The notes beneath the pieces were generated by a model. The model saw only the letters and a list, made by a program, of their open reading frames with translations. It was not told where the DNA came from and made no database searches. Below, in pieces: positions 9,186 through 18,003 of a stretch of 64,000 nucleotides of DNA. The position numbers were made by a program, and so were the translations under genes. This DNA is from Thermoanaerobacterium butyriciformans (lineage in GTDB: Bacteria > Bacillota > Thermoanaerobacteria > Thermoanaerobacterales > Thermoanaerobacteraceae). The stretch lies in assembly GCF_017874545.1 (NCBI RefSeq), contig NZ_JAGGLT010000018.1, positions 1 to 64,000 of the forward strand. The letters are read 5' to 3'. Position 1 is the first letter of the stretch, and each line of letters begins with the position of its first letter.

Positions 9186-9215
9186 TTGGAAAAATTATTA
9201 AGGATGTGTTAAAAT
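9186..9215 (+). promoter_or_regulatory. Promoter of the flavodiiron-UbiD block
   Basis: TTGGAA (9186-9191), an 18-bp spacer and TGT-TAAAAT (TAAAAT 9210-9215), an extended -10 form. It is the only clear promoter seen before the gene block that runs to 16222. Confidence 0.6.
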
Positions 9216-9241
9216 AATAATTAAATGAGGAGGTAATCAAA

Positions 9242-10420
9242 ATGAAACCAATGAAAATTAAAGATGGTGTAACAAAACTTGGAGCTGTACATTTTGAAAG
9301 AAGATTGTTTGATTCACTTATTCCACTGCCTGCTGGGACAAGCTATAATGCATATCTTGTTGAAGGCAGTGAAAAGATAGCATTGATAGATACTGTTGAT
9401 CCAATGAAATTAGATGTATTAATGGAGCAGCTAAATGATGTTCCTAAGATTGACTATGTTGTATCAAATCACTCTGAGCAAGACCACTCGGGAAGTATTC
9501 CATTTGTCCTTGAAAAATATCCAGAGGCTAAAGTTATATGCACCCCAAAAGCAAAGACATTTTTGATGGATCTTTTACATATTCCTGAAGACAAGATAGA
9601 TACAGTTGAGGACGATGAGAGGATATCACTTGGAGACAAAACCCTTAGGTTTATTCATGCCCCTTGGGTGCACTGGCCTGAGACCATGTTTACATATCTT
9701 GAGGAAGATAATATAATTTTTACATGTGACTTTCTCGGCTCACATTTAGCCACATCAGAGCTTTTTGCGGAAGATGAATGTCTTGTCTATAATTCGGCAA
9801 AAAGATATTATGCAGAAATAATGATGCCGTTTAGGAATTTTATAGAAAAGAATATTGATAAGATCAAAAGCTTAAAAATAGATTACATAGCACCTTCTCA
9901 CGGACCGGTTTACAATAAACCTCAATTCATATTTGATGCGTACAATAGCTGGGTATACGACGAACCGAAGAATATAGTTGTTATACCGTATGTTACAATG
10001 CACGGTTCTGTAAAAGCTATGGTGGATTATTTGACTGCTGTGCTTTCACAAAAAGGTGTCGTTGTAAAACCGTTTGATTTGACAGTTACTGATTTAGGAG
10101 AACTTGCTATGTCATTAGTTGATGCTGCGACAATAGTCGTAGGTACGCCGACGGTTTTGGCTGGGGCACACCCACAGGTGATTTATGCTACATATCTCGC
10201 AAATGCCTTAAAGCCAAAAACTAAATTTTTATCAATTGTTGGGTCATACAGTTGGGGCGGAAAAACTATTGACCAATTGTCCAGCATGATTACAAACCTA
10301 AAAGTTGAAGTGATACCGCCAGTATTTATAAAAGGTCTTCCAAAAGAAGAAGATTATAAGCTTTTAGATGAATTAGTAGATAATATAGTTAAAAAACATA
10401 AAGAAGCAAACATTAAATAA
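9242..10420 (+). CDS. fprA: Flavodiiron protein (FprA/NorV-type A flavoprotein)
   Basis: A 392-residue two-domain enzyme. Residues 1-240 form a metallo-beta-lactamase-like di-iron domain with ligands H77, E79, D81 and H82 in 'SNHSEQDHSG', H at 'HAPWVHWPE' and D at 'FTCDF'. Residues 250-392 form a flavodoxin domain that binds FMN ('VTMHGSVKAM', 'GTPTVLAGAHP'). Such proteins reduce oxygen to water or NO to N2O in strict anaerobes. It stands first in the block with ubiD/ubiA/ubiX, whose enzymes depend on oxygen-sensitive prenylated flavin; a protective link is inference. Start ATG behind GAGGAGGT. Confidence 0.95.
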   Translation: MKPMKIKDGVTKLGAVHFERRLFDSLIPLPAGTSYNAYLVEGSEKIALIDTVDPMKLDVLMEQLNDVPKIDYVVSNHSEQDHSGSIPFVLEKYPEAKVICTPKAKTFLMDLLHIPEDKIDTVEDDERISLGDKTLRFIHAPWVHWPETMFTYLEEDNIIFTCDFLGSHLATSELFAEDECLVYNSAKRYYAEIMMPFRNFIEKNIDKIKSLKIDYIAPSHGPVYNKPQFIFDAYNSWVYDEPKNIVVIPYVTMHGSVKAMVDYLTAVLSQKGVVVKPFDLTVTDLGELAMSLVDAATIVVGTPTVLAGAHPQVIYATYLANALKPKTKFLSIVGSYSWGGKTIDQLSSMITNLKVEVIPPVFIKGLPKEEDYKLLDELVDNIVKKHKEANIK

Positions 10421-10444
10421 GAGCGTTATTGCTCTTATTTAATG
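10411..10444 (+). terminator. Hairpin between fprA and ubiD (terminator or attenuator)
   Basis: A perfect 14-bp inverted repeat with a 6-base loop. The left arm contains the fprA stop codon. The T-run after it is poor, and only 27 bases separate it from the ubiD start, leaving no room for a separate promoter. It may therefore reduce rather than stop transcription into ubiD. Confidence 0.65.
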
Positions 10445-10471
10445 TTCAGATAATCTTTGAAAAGAGGTTAT

Positions 10472-11920
10472 ATGATGCACTATGAAGATATACAGGATTT
10501 TATGGAAGCTTTAGAGAAAAAAGGTCTTTTAAAAAGGATTAAAACTGAAGTCGATTCTAATTTGGAAATCACTGAGATTGTAGATAGAGTAGTTAAAAGC
10601 AATGGGCCTGCTCTTTTGTTTGAAAATGTTAAAAATTCATCATATCCTGTCCTTATTAATATATTTGGCAGTTATGAGAGACTTAATATGGCATTGGGAA
10701 TTTCAAATACAGACGACATAGCTAATATAATATACGATATAATTGATATGTCAAAGTACATAAAGTACATAGGACTTGTAAATAAAATCAAATCAATACC
10801 AAAGCTATCAAGACTTCTTAAGGTATTTCCGAGAAAGGTGAAGGAAGCTCCATGTCAAGAAGTTGTTGAAGAACCTGATCTTGATAAACTACCTATTTTG
10901 AAATGTTGGCCAAAAGACGGAGGCCGTTTTATAACGTTGCCACTTGTCATAACGAAGGATCCTGAGACTAACATGCAGAATATGGGGATGTACAGGATGC
11001 AGGTGTTTGACAAAAAAACGACTGGCATGCACTGGCATATACACAAAGATGGGCGAGAGATATATCTTAAATATAAGAAAATGGGAGGAAAAATGCCGGT
11101 TTCGGTCGCAATTGGCTCTGATCCGGCGACGATTTATTCGGCTACAGCGCCATTGCCTAAAGAAATTGACGAAATGTTGTTTTCGGGCTTTATAAGAAAT
11201 AGTCCTGTTGATATTGTTAAATGTAAAACAAACGACTTGTACGTTCCAGCTAATTCAGAATTTGTCCTTGAAGGTTATGTAGATGTAAATGAAATGAGGG
11301 AGGAAGGACCATTTGGCGATCATACAGGGTATTATTCTTTGAAGGATTTATATCCGGTATTTCATGTAGAGTGCATTACACGCAAGAAAAATCCAGTATA
11401 TCCTGCTACTGTTGTTGGGAAACCCCCAATGGAAGATTGCTATCTTGGGAAAGCTACTGAGAGGATTTTTCTACCATTTATTAAAATGATTTGTCCAGAA
11501 GTAATCGATATAGACTTCCCTCTTGAAGGTGTATTTCATAATTGCTTGATAGTATCTATAAATAAAGAATACCCTGGGCAGGCTAAAAAAGTGATGAATG
11601 CATTGTGGGGAATGGGACAAATGATGTACACAAAATTGATAATAGTCGTCGATAAAAATGTAAATCCTCACGATTATTCAACTGTTGCATGGAAGGTTTT
11701 TAATAATATTGATGCTGCAAGAGATATAGTTATTACGGAAGGACCTCTTGATGCCCTCGACCATGCGTCACCACTGCCTTTTTACGGTCATAAATTAGGA
11801 ATCGATGCTACAAAAAAGTGGAAATCAGAAGGGCACAGTCGAGATTGGCCAGATGATATAGAGATGACAGAAGAAATAAAAGAATTGGTTGATAGGAAGT
11901 GGAATGAATATGGTATTTAA
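10472..11920 (+). CDS. UbiD family decarboxylase
   Basis: A 482-residue prenyl-FMN-dependent (de)carboxylase. The family core is visible: 'PVSVAIGSDPATIYSATAPL', 'VLEGYVD' and 'EEGPFGDHTGYYS', which hold the conserved Arg-Glu-Glu residues that act with the cofactor, and 'ITRKKNPVYPATVVGKPP'. UbiD proteins act on aromatic or unsaturated carboxylates; those with UbiA and UbiX partners often belong to quinone pathways (UbiD, or MqnL in the futalosine route). Start is ATG 10472 or 10475, after AAAGAGG; the longer TTG frame is unlikely. It overlaps ubiA by 17 bases, which suggests coupled translation. Confidence 0.92.
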   Translation: MMHYEDIQDFMEALEKKGLLKRIKTEVDSNLEITEIVDRVVKSNGPALLFENVKNSSYPVLINIFGSYERLNMALGISNTDDIANIIYDIIDMSKYIKYIGLVNKIKSIPKLSRLLKVFPRKVKEAPCQEVVEEPDLDKLPILKCWPKDGGRFITLPLVITKDPETNMQNMGMYRMQVFDKKTTGMHWHIHKDGREIYLKYKKMGGKMPVSVAIGSDPATIYSATAPLPKEIDEMLFSGFIRNSPVDIVKCKTNDLYVPANSEFVLEGYVDVNEMREEGPFGDHTGYYSLKDLYPVFHVECITRKKNPVYPATVVGKPPMEDCYLGKATERIFLPFIKMICPEVIDIDFPLEGVFHNCLIVSINKEYPGQAKKVMNALWGMGQMMYTKLIIVVDKNVNPHDYSTVAWKVFNNIDAARDIVITEGPLDALDHASPLPFYGHKLGIDATKKWKSEGHSRDWPDDIEMTEEIKELVDRKWNEYGI

Positions 11921-12770
11921 AAAGATAAAGCAGTACGCAGATCTTGTAATGTTTTCCCATACTCTATTTTCCATGCCTTTTGCAATGGTTTCGATGTTAT
12001 GGGCTGCTAATGGTTTGCCAAAGATGAGGGTATTTTTTTGGATAATCATTGCACTTATTGGTGCTAGAACAGGTGCGAATGCGTTAAACAGACTTGTTGA
12101 TAAGGATATAGATGCTAAAAATCCCAGGACGGCAGGAAGGCATTTGCCATTAGGGATAGTTAAAAGTTCTGAAGTTCTTTTGATTGTAGTATTTAGCTTT
12201 GCACTGTTGGTGCTGGCAGCCTATGAGCTGAATCCACTGTGTCTTAAGTTATTGCCAGTGGCTCTGTTTTTATTTATCATATATTCATACACAAAGCGAT
12301 TTACATGGGCTTGTCATATAATATTAGGAATAGCTTGTGGAGGTGCACCTGTTGGAGCATGGATCGCAGTTACAGGTAAAATAGGCTGGCCTTCATTAGT
12401 TTTAGGCGCAGTTGTTACTCTTTGGGTGGCAGGCTTTGATATAATATATGGTACACAAGATTACGATTTTGATAAAAACAACGGTTTGTTTTCTATACCT
12501 GTTAAATTCGGCATTAAAAATGCACTTCTCATATCGACATTTTTTCATGTAATAGCATTACTGCTTCTTTTGTATTTATATTTTTATATGAAAATGGGTT
12601 GGCTGTATTTGATAGGGCTTATAATAATAGGGTATTTATTGTATAAAGAACATTCTATAGTCAAGCCTGACAATTTAAAGCACGTTACAATAGCGTCGTA
12701 TGATATTAATCAAATCGTTAGCGTTTTGTTTTTTGTCTTTACAACCTTAGATTTATTTTTAGTGAGGTGA
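11904..12770 (+). CDS. UbiA family prenyltransferase
   Basis: A 288-residue membrane protein with about eight helices. The first aspartate-rich motif is in 'NALNRLVDKDIDAKNPRTAG' and the second in 'GTQDYDFDKNNG'; both bind Mg-prenyl diphosphate. UbiA enzymes attach a polyprenyl chain to an aromatic ring (4-hydroxybenzoate in UbiA, the futalosine-derived naphthoate in MqnP). Start ATG 11904 is chosen since AGGAAG lies just before it; 11910 is possible. It lies between ubiD and ubiX, the order expected for late quinone-like synthesis, but no other quinone gene is in the window. Confidence 0.9.
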   Translation: MNMVFKKIKQYADLVMFSHTLFSMPFAMVSMLWAANGLPKMRVFFWIIIALIGARTGANALNRLVDKDIDAKNPRTAGRHLPLGIVKSSEVLLIVVFSFALLVLAAYELNPLCLKLLPVALFLFIIYSYTKRFTWACHIILGIACGGAPVGAWIAVTGKIGWPSLVLGAVVTLWVAGFDIIYGTQDYDFDKNNGLFSIPVKFGIKNALLISTFFHVIALLLLLYLYFYMKMGWLYLIGLIIIGYLLYKEHSIVKPDNLKHVTIASYDINQIVSVLFFVFTTLDLFLVR

Positions 12771-12774
12771 TCTT

Positions 12775-13347
12775 TTGAGAGAATATATAATTTCAATAAC
12801 TGGTGCTAGTGGAAGCATTCTAGGCTTGAGATTGATTGAAGAGCTTTTAAAAAGCGACTGTAAGGTGCATTTTTTGATAAGTAAAAACGGATGCAGTGTC
12901 ATGAAGTATGAGACAGGGTTTACTTTTGATGATGTAGTGCAGCACTTTAAAAAAATTAGTGAAAAAATTAACATCTACGATGTAGATGATATGTTTGCAC
13001 CTATCGCAAGTGGATCATATAAATCAGATGGAATGGTTGTAATTCCATGTTCTATGGGGACTCTTTCAAGCATTGCATGTGGCATTTCAATCAACCTTAT
13101 ACATAGATCAGCAGATGTATGCTTAAAAGAAAAAAGAAAATTGATAATTGTGCCACGAGAAACTCCATTTAACCTGATACATTTAAAAAATATGGCTTTA
13201 TTAAGTGAAATGGGAGCATATATTCTTCCGGCAGTAATGACTTTTTATAATAAACCATCATCTGTAGATGATATGGTAAACTTCATAGTTGGAAGAGTCC
13301 TTGATGTACTAGGAATAGAAAATGATTTATATAATCGCTGGAATTAA
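12775..13347 (+). CDS. ubiX: UbiX family flavin prenyltransferase
   Basis: A 190-residue flavoprotein that prenylates FMN with dimethylallyl phosphate to make the UbiD cofactor. Motifs: 'SITGASGSILGLRLIEEL' at the N-terminus (FMN site), 'VVIPCSMGTLSSIACGIS' and 'VPRETPFNLIHLKNM' with the conserved PRETP. Length is normal. Start is TTG 12775, 4 bases after the ubiA stop, behind GAGGTGAT. Being directly with ubiD it most likely supplies that enzyme. Confidence 0.95.
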   Translation: MREYIISITGASGSILGLRLIEELLKSDCKVHFLISKNGCSVMKYETGFTFDDVVQHFKKISEKINIYDVDDMFAPIASGSYKSDGMVVIPCSMGTLSSIACGISINLIHRSADVCLKEKRKLIIVPRETPFNLIHLKNMALLSEMGAYILPAVMTFYNKPSSVDDMVNFIVGRVLDVLGIENDLYNRWN

Positions 13348-13372
13348 AAATTTAAAGGAAGGATGGATATTT

Positions 13373-14314
13373 ATGAAAAAAATAGTTTCTGTTATGCTTT
13401 TAATAATCATGATATTTACAATAAGTTCTTGCAGCAAAGAAAAAGAGACAAGCAGTGAAAAATTGCAAACTTTAAATATTGGAATACTTCAAGATACGGA
13501 TTCAATTCCAATTTTAATAGCGAAAGAACAAGGGTATTTCAAGGATGAGAATTTGGACGTCAATATAGAGCAATTCAAAAGCGCGCAAGAGAGGGATAGT
13601 GCACTTCAAAGCGGAAAAATTGACGGTGCAATATCTGATATAATGGCTGCTGCGTTTGCGAATGATGGTGGATTTAACGTCAAGATTACATCATTGACAA
13701 ATGGTACGTATGATTTGCTTGTTAATAAGGATGAAAATATTAATAGCCTTCAGGATTTAAAAGGGAAAAGTATCGCCATATCTAAAAATACTTTGATAGA
13801 ATATGTGACAGATATGATTTTAAAAAAGGCTGGATTGACAGATAAAGATATTAATAAAGTATCTATACCACAAATGCCTACGAGGTTGGAAATGCTACAA
13901 AATGGAAAAGTAGATGCAGCAACACTTCCTAATGCACTTGCGACAGTAGCCATGATGAATGGTTCTAAGATGCTTGACAATTCCAACAATCTTGGTATAA
14001 ATCCAGGAGTGTTGCTTTTTACAAGCAGTGCCGTAGACTCGAAAAAAAGCGAGATAAAAGCCTTTTATATCGCTTATAACAAAGCAGTCGATTATTTAAA
14101 CAAAGAGCCTAAGTCAGCTTACATAGATAAAGTAATTGAAGATGGAGGATTTCCAAAAGAAATAAAAGATGCTTTAAAATTGCCTGTTTATCAAAAGGCG
14201 GCATTGCCAGATAAAAAAGACTTTGACGACGTGATAAAGTGGCTTACAGATAAAGGTCTAATCAAAAATAATTACAACTATAGCGATTTGGTTACAGATG
14301 AATTTATCAAGTGA
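13373..14314 (+). CDS. ABC transporter substrate-binding lipoprotein, NMT1/THI5-like
   Basis: A 313-residue exported lipoprotein: hydrophobic leader and lipobox 'TISSC' near residue 20, then a type II binding fold of the SsuA/THI5/NMT1 kind ('LNIGILQDTDSIPILIAKEQ', 'VNIEQFKSAQERDSALQSG', 'GKSIAISKNT'). Relatives bind taurine, nitrate, thiamine precursors, riboflavin or small aromatics; the ligand here is unknown. Start ATG 13373 fits AAAGGAAGGA and the signal peptide; the longer frame does not. It is the first gene of a complete importer directly after ubiX. Confidence 0.88.
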   Translation: MKKIVSVMLLIIMIFTISSCSKEKETSSEKLQTLNIGILQDTDSIPILIAKEQGYFKDENLDVNIEQFKSAQERDSALQSGKIDGAISDIMAAAFANDGGFNVKITSLTNGTYDLLVNKDENINSLQDLKGKSIAISKNTLIEYVTDMILKKAGLTDKDINKVSIPQMPTRLEMLQNGKVDAATLPNALATVAMMNGSKMLDNSNNLGINPGVLLFTSSAVDSKKSEIKAFYIAYNKAVDYLNKEPKSAYIDKVIEDGGFPKEIKDALKLPVYQKAALPDKKDFDDVIKWLTDKGLIKNNYNYSDLVTDEFIK

Positions 14315-14346
14315 TTTTTTGATTTAATAAAGAGGAGAAATCACAA

Positions 14347-15099
14347 ATGGTGAAAGTTGAAGGGTTGACAGTGCGGTATAGGACTAATGAAGGCTATTTT
14401 ACAGTTTTAAAGAATATAAATTTAGATATTTATGATGGGGACGTTTTGGCATTAGTTGGTCCATCAGGCTGTGGAAAGTCAACTCTCTTACATGTTTTGT
14501 CAGGCATAATCAATACATATGATGGCAAAGTTACTATCAATGGAGAAGGAATTAATACAAAGAAGCACAAAATAGGGTTAGTACTTCAGGATTATGGATT
14601 GCTTCCTTGGAAAAGCGTGTACGAAAATGCTGTACTAGGACTTAAAATAAAGTCAATGTTGACTAGTGATGACAGAGATTACGCTTTATTCATTTTAGAT
14701 AGATTAGGGTTAAAAGAATTTGTTAGAAGGTATCCACAAAAATTAAGCGGCGGACAGAGGCAGAGAGTCGCAATAGCAAGAGCGCTTATTTTAAAACCAG
14801 ATATTTTGCTTATGGATGAGCCATTTTCAGCCCTTGATGAGATAACTAGAGAAGAGATGCAGGAACTATTCATAGAGATTCAAAAAGAATACAAAGTCTC
14901 AACTGTATTTGTCACCCACAGCGTAGAAGAAGCTGTTTATATTGGTAAAAGGATAGCTATAATGTCTAAATCACCAGGAACTATTAAACAAATTATTCAT
15001 AATGAAACGTATGGTTTGAAAGATAAAAGGCTTTGCAGAGAATTTTATGATTTGATGATAAAAATCAGGAAAGATATTAAAGAGGAATGGTCAACTTGA
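14347..15099 (+). CDS. ABC transporter ATPase (NitT/TauT type)
   Basis: A 250-residue ATPase. Walker A 'GPSGCGKST' near residue 39, Q-loop 'LVLQDYGLLPWKS', signature 'LSGGQRQRVAIARAL', Walker B 'ILLMDEPFSALDE' and H-loop 'VTHSVEEA'. The 'LLPWKSVYENA' stretch is typical of the SsuB/TauB/NrtD group, in line with its binding protein. Start ATG behind GAGGAG. Its stop TGA overlaps the permease TTG start, so translation is probably coupled. Confidence 0.95.
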   Translation: MVKVEGLTVRYRTNEGYFTVLKNINLDIYDGDVLALVGPSGCGKSTLLHVLSGIINTYDGKVTINGEGINTKKHKIGLVLQDYGLLPWKSVYENAVLGLKIKSMLTSDDRDYALFILDRLGLKEFVRRYPQKLSGGQRQRVAIARALILKPDILLMDEPFSALDEITREEMQELFIEIQKEYKVSTVFVTHSVEEAVYIGKRIAIMSKSPGTIKQIIHNETYGLKDKRLCREFYDLMIKIRKDIKEEWST

Positions 15100-15833
15100 A
15101 ATTTAATAGAAAAGCTTTTGAATATTTTTATGCTTTACTTATAATATTTTTATTGTGGTATATGATATCGCAAATAGTGAATATCAATCTAATTCCTTCC
15201 CCTATATTGGTCATAGAAAATTTATCAAAAACATTTAAAAGTAAATTAATGATTCATGTAGAGTACAGCTTATTTAGAATTTTGATGGGTATTTTATTAT
15301 CCTTAATAATTGGGGTTCCTACTGGCATTATAATGGGATACTTTAGTAAAATAGACAAATTGTTATCGCCAATTGTATATTTAATTTATCCCATACCTAA
15401 AATTGCTTTTCTTCCGATTGTCATGCTTTTATTTGGACTTGGGGAAATGTCAAAAATTTTTATGATTACAGTCATTGTTGTATTTCAAGTCATTGTTTCA
15501 TTGAGAGATGCTGTTAAGGGTATACCTGAAAACATATATTACTCTATATATTCTTTAGGCGGTTCATGGTTTCAAATTTTAAAAGAAATTATAATACCTG
15601 CCTCTTTAATAAACATCTTGACTTCTATAAGGGTAGCTTTGGGCACAGCGATATCTGTGCTGTTTTTTACAGAGACATTTGGGACAGAGTATGGTATTGG
15701 CTACTTCATAATGGATTCGTGGACGAGAGTAAATTACATAGACATGTATTCAGGGATAATAGTTTTAAGTTTAATGGGAATTATCCTTTTTTCAACAATC
15801 GATTTTTTAGGAATTATTTTTTGCAGATGGTAA
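15096..15833 (+). CDS. ABC transporter permease (NitT/TauT type)
   Basis: A 245-residue permease with about six membrane helices and the EAA-like loop 'YSLGGSWFQILKEIIIPASL' that contacts the ATPase. 'LIYPIPKIAFLPIVMLLFG' is characteristic of the SsuC/TauC group. TTG 15096 is chosen: GAGG lies 10 bases upstream and TTGA overlaps the previous stop. ATG 15087 would have no spacing from the SD. It completes the importer begun at 13373. Confidence 0.92.
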   Translation: MKFNRKAFEYFYALLIIFLLWYMISQIVNINLIPSPILVIENLSKTFKSKLMIHVEYSLFRILMGILLSLIIGVPTGIIMGYFSKIDKLLSPIVYLIYPIPKIAFLPIVMLLFGLGEMSKIFMITVIVVFQVIVSLRDAVKGIPENIYYSIYSLGGSWFQILKEIIIPASLINILTSIRVALGTAISVLFFTETFGTEYGIGYFIMDSWTRVNYIDMYSGIIVLSLMGIILFSTIDFLGIIFCRW

Positions 15834-15910
15834 AAAATTTATCAAATGATAAACTTTTGAGAAGAATATCTTTGTTTAAAGATGTATAGAATATCCTGTG
15901 AGGTGATTTC

Positions 15911-16222
15911 ATGATTAATTTAAACGGGCAAAACACTATAGCTCCAGGGATTATAAGTGCATTTGAAATTTATGATGGAGATTTGACTTTGAAAAAATCA
16001 CAGGATGCATTAAATGTGTATGTAAATGGAGATTTAATTGGCGAAAAAGTGCTTGTTGCGCAGGGAGATGACGGATTAAATTCAGTGAGAGATTATCTTT
16101 TGAACAAAGGATTTTCTGATTTTAAGTATAAAGTAGATGGAAATAACATAATCATTGATACAGATGATAGTATTTCTGAAGAAGTAAAAAATCATTTGAA
16201 AATTTATTTAAACATCAGGTAG
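15911..16222 (+). CDS. Small protein of unknown function at the end of the UbiD block
   Basis: A 103-residue soluble acidic protein with no signal peptide or membrane segment. The pattern of short strands and a helix ('LNVYVNGDLIGEKV', 'DYLLNKGFSDFKYKVDGNNI') suggests a small alpha/beta fold. I recognise no family. It has its own SD (GAGGTGA) 77 bases after the permease and ends at a strong terminator, so it is probably the last gene of the block that begins at fprA. Confidence 0.65.
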   Translation: MINLNGQNTIAPGIISAFEIYDGDLTLKKSQDALNVYVNGDLIGEKVLVAQGDDGLNSVRDYLLNKGFSDFKYKVDGNNIIIDTDDSISEEVKNHLKIYLNIR

Positions 16223-16247
16223 GGAGCTTATCAAAGCTCCTTTTTTA
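16223..16247 (+). terminator. Terminator of the UbiD/ABC block
   Basis: GGAGCTT/AAGCTCC stem (16223-16229, 16234-16240) with an ATCA loop, then TTTTTT. A canonical intrinsic terminator. Confidence 0.92.
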
Positions 16248-16335
16248 GACATTGTTTTTTTAACAGAATTTTGGGGAATCTATTACCATGAAGCTTACTT
16301 TTGTACTTTTGTAAATTGTGAATTTTTTATTTTAT

Positions 16336-16363
16336 TTGAATCACTTGGCAAAAGTAGTATAAT
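16336..16363 (+). promoter_or_regulatory. Promoter of the zwf gene cluster
   Basis: TTGAAT (16336-16341), a 16-bp spacer and TATAAT (16358-16363). The roughly 160-base AT-rich leader that follows contains a 14-base palindrome, GAAAATATATTTTC, but no riboswitch class that I recognise. Confidence 0.6.
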
Positions 16364-16524
16364 AATAATCAAGAAAATATATCAATAGAAAGAGATTATT
16401 AAAAAGAGTTTGGGGAAAATATATTTTCTGTTGAGAAATATATTTTAAAAATTTCTGTTTATGAGTTATTATAGTGTATAGAAGTAGTTTATACTTAAGA
16501 CATGGAATGGAAGAAGGTGGTACT

Positions 16525-18003
16525 ATGGCAGTCTTGAATGTATCTGGAATAATGGTTATATTTGGTGGCACAGGAGATCTAACACATAGGAAGTTGATGC
16601 CTGCTCTTTATAATTTGCTGTATGAAAAGAACCTTCCTGAGAATTTTTGCGTAGTTTCTGTTGGTCGCCGTGACAAGACTGATGATGTATATCGAAACGA
16701 AGTTTATGAATCAATAAGAAAGTATTCGAGAATAAAGCTGGATGAAAACCTTTGGAAAATCCTGAGAAACAAGATATACTATCAAAAGTTTGATTTTCAC
16801 GATGATGCTGGATATACAAGATTAAAAGGATTTTTAAATGAGCTTGATGAAAATTATAAAACAGATGGAAATAGAATATTTTACTTAGCAGTTGCTCCAG
16901 AGTATTTTGAGCTTATTGTTGAAAAACTGTATGAACATGGGATGGTAGAAAATAGTAAATCGTGGCAAAGGGTGATGATTGAGAAGCCATTTGGAAAAGA
17001 TTTTAATTCTGCAGTTTATTTAAACAAAAAGATAACTGACGTTTTTAGTGAAAAAAACACGTATCGCATAGACCATTATTTAGGAAAAGAAATGTTGCAG
17101 AACATAATGGTAATCAGGTTTGCTAATGTGTTTTTTGAACCAGTCTGGAACAACAAATACATAGACAATGTTCAGATATCGTCAAGTGAAACGGTCGGTA
17201 TTGAAAATAGAGGCGGTTACTATGAAAAGGCCGGTGCTTTAAGAGATATGATACAAAACCACATGCTTCAGCTTTTAACATTGACTGCTATGGAGCCGCC
17301 TGTTGATCTTACTACTGATTCAATTCATGATGAAAAAGTAAAGGTATTAAAATCATTACAGGAATTGACTCCAGAGCTTGTTTTAAAAAATGCTGTAAGA
17401 GGACAATACGAAGGGTATAGAAATGAAGATAGAGTATCACCTGATTCTGATACTGAGACATTTGCCGCACTAAAAGTGTTTGTCGATAATTTTAGATGGG
17501 CTGGTGTTCCGTTTTATATTAGAACAGGCAAAAAGCTTCCAGTAAAATCAACAGAGATAATAATACAATTCAAGCCTTTACCTGGTATATTGTATTTTAA
17601 AGAATATGGTGGGCTTATGCCAAATTTATTAGTAATAAAGATACAGCCAGAAGAAGGAGTATTTTTACAGTTTAATGCAAAAAAACCTGGAACATTGAAT
17701 AAGTTGATACCTGTAAAGATGGACTTCTGTCAAAACTGTCAAGTTGGCATGAATTCACCTGAGGCATATGAGAGACTTATTTACGATGCATTAAGAGGTG
17801 ATTCAACGCTTTTTACCAGATGGGATGAAGTTGAATATTCATGGAAGTATGTTGACAAGATTGCCGATGTTTGGAGAAACGAAAAGCCTGATTTTCCAAA
17901 CTACAAACCGGGGACTTGGGGTCCTAGGGATGCTGACAATTTATTGTCAAAAGATAATTTTAAATGGTGGAATATAGGAGGTTTTTATGATGAAAATATA
18001 TGA
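16525..18003 (+). CDS. zwf: Glucose-6-phosphate 1-dehydrogenase
   Basis: A 492-residue enzyme that oxidises glucose-6-phosphate to 6-phosphogluconolactone with NADP, the entry to the oxidative pentose phosphate route. NADP-binding 'FGGTGDLTHRKLMPALY' near residue 13 and the substrate/catalytic motif 'RIDHYLGKE' near residue 178 are intact. Start ATG 16525 follows GAAGGTGG; the longer frame from 16474 adds a non-conserved tail. It overlaps the cyclase gene by 17 bases, which implies coupled expression. Confidence 0.96.
   Translation: MAVLNVSGIMVIFGGTGDLTHRKLMPALYNLLYEKNLPENFCVVSVGRRDKTDDVYRNEVYESIRKYSRIKLDENLWKILRNKIYYQKFDFHDDAGYTRLKGFLNELDENYKTDGNRIFYLAVAPEYFELIVEKLYEHGMVENSKSWQRVMIEKPFGKDFNSAVYLNKKITDVFSEKNTYRIDHYLGKEMLQNIMVIRFANVFFEPVWNNKYIDNVQISSSETVGIENRGGYYEKAGALRDMIQNHMLQLLTLTAMEPPVDLTTDSIHDEKVKVLKSLQELTPELVLKNAVRGQYEGYRNEDRVSPDSDTETFAALKVFVDNFRWAGVPFYIRTGKKLPVKSTEIIIQFKPLPGILYFKEYGGLMPNLLVIKIQPEEGVFLQFNAKKPGTLNKLIPVKMDFCQNCQVGMNSPEAYERLIYDALRGDSTLFTRWDEVEYSWKYVDKIADVWRNEKPDFPNYKPGTWGPRDADNLLSKDNFKWWNIGGFYDENI

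Noticed and set aside
15566-15889. 107-codon frame overlapping the ABC permease 3' end
   Set aside because: Out-of-frame shadow of the permease, rich in Phe/Asn/Arg and without SD; the permease has a normal length without it.
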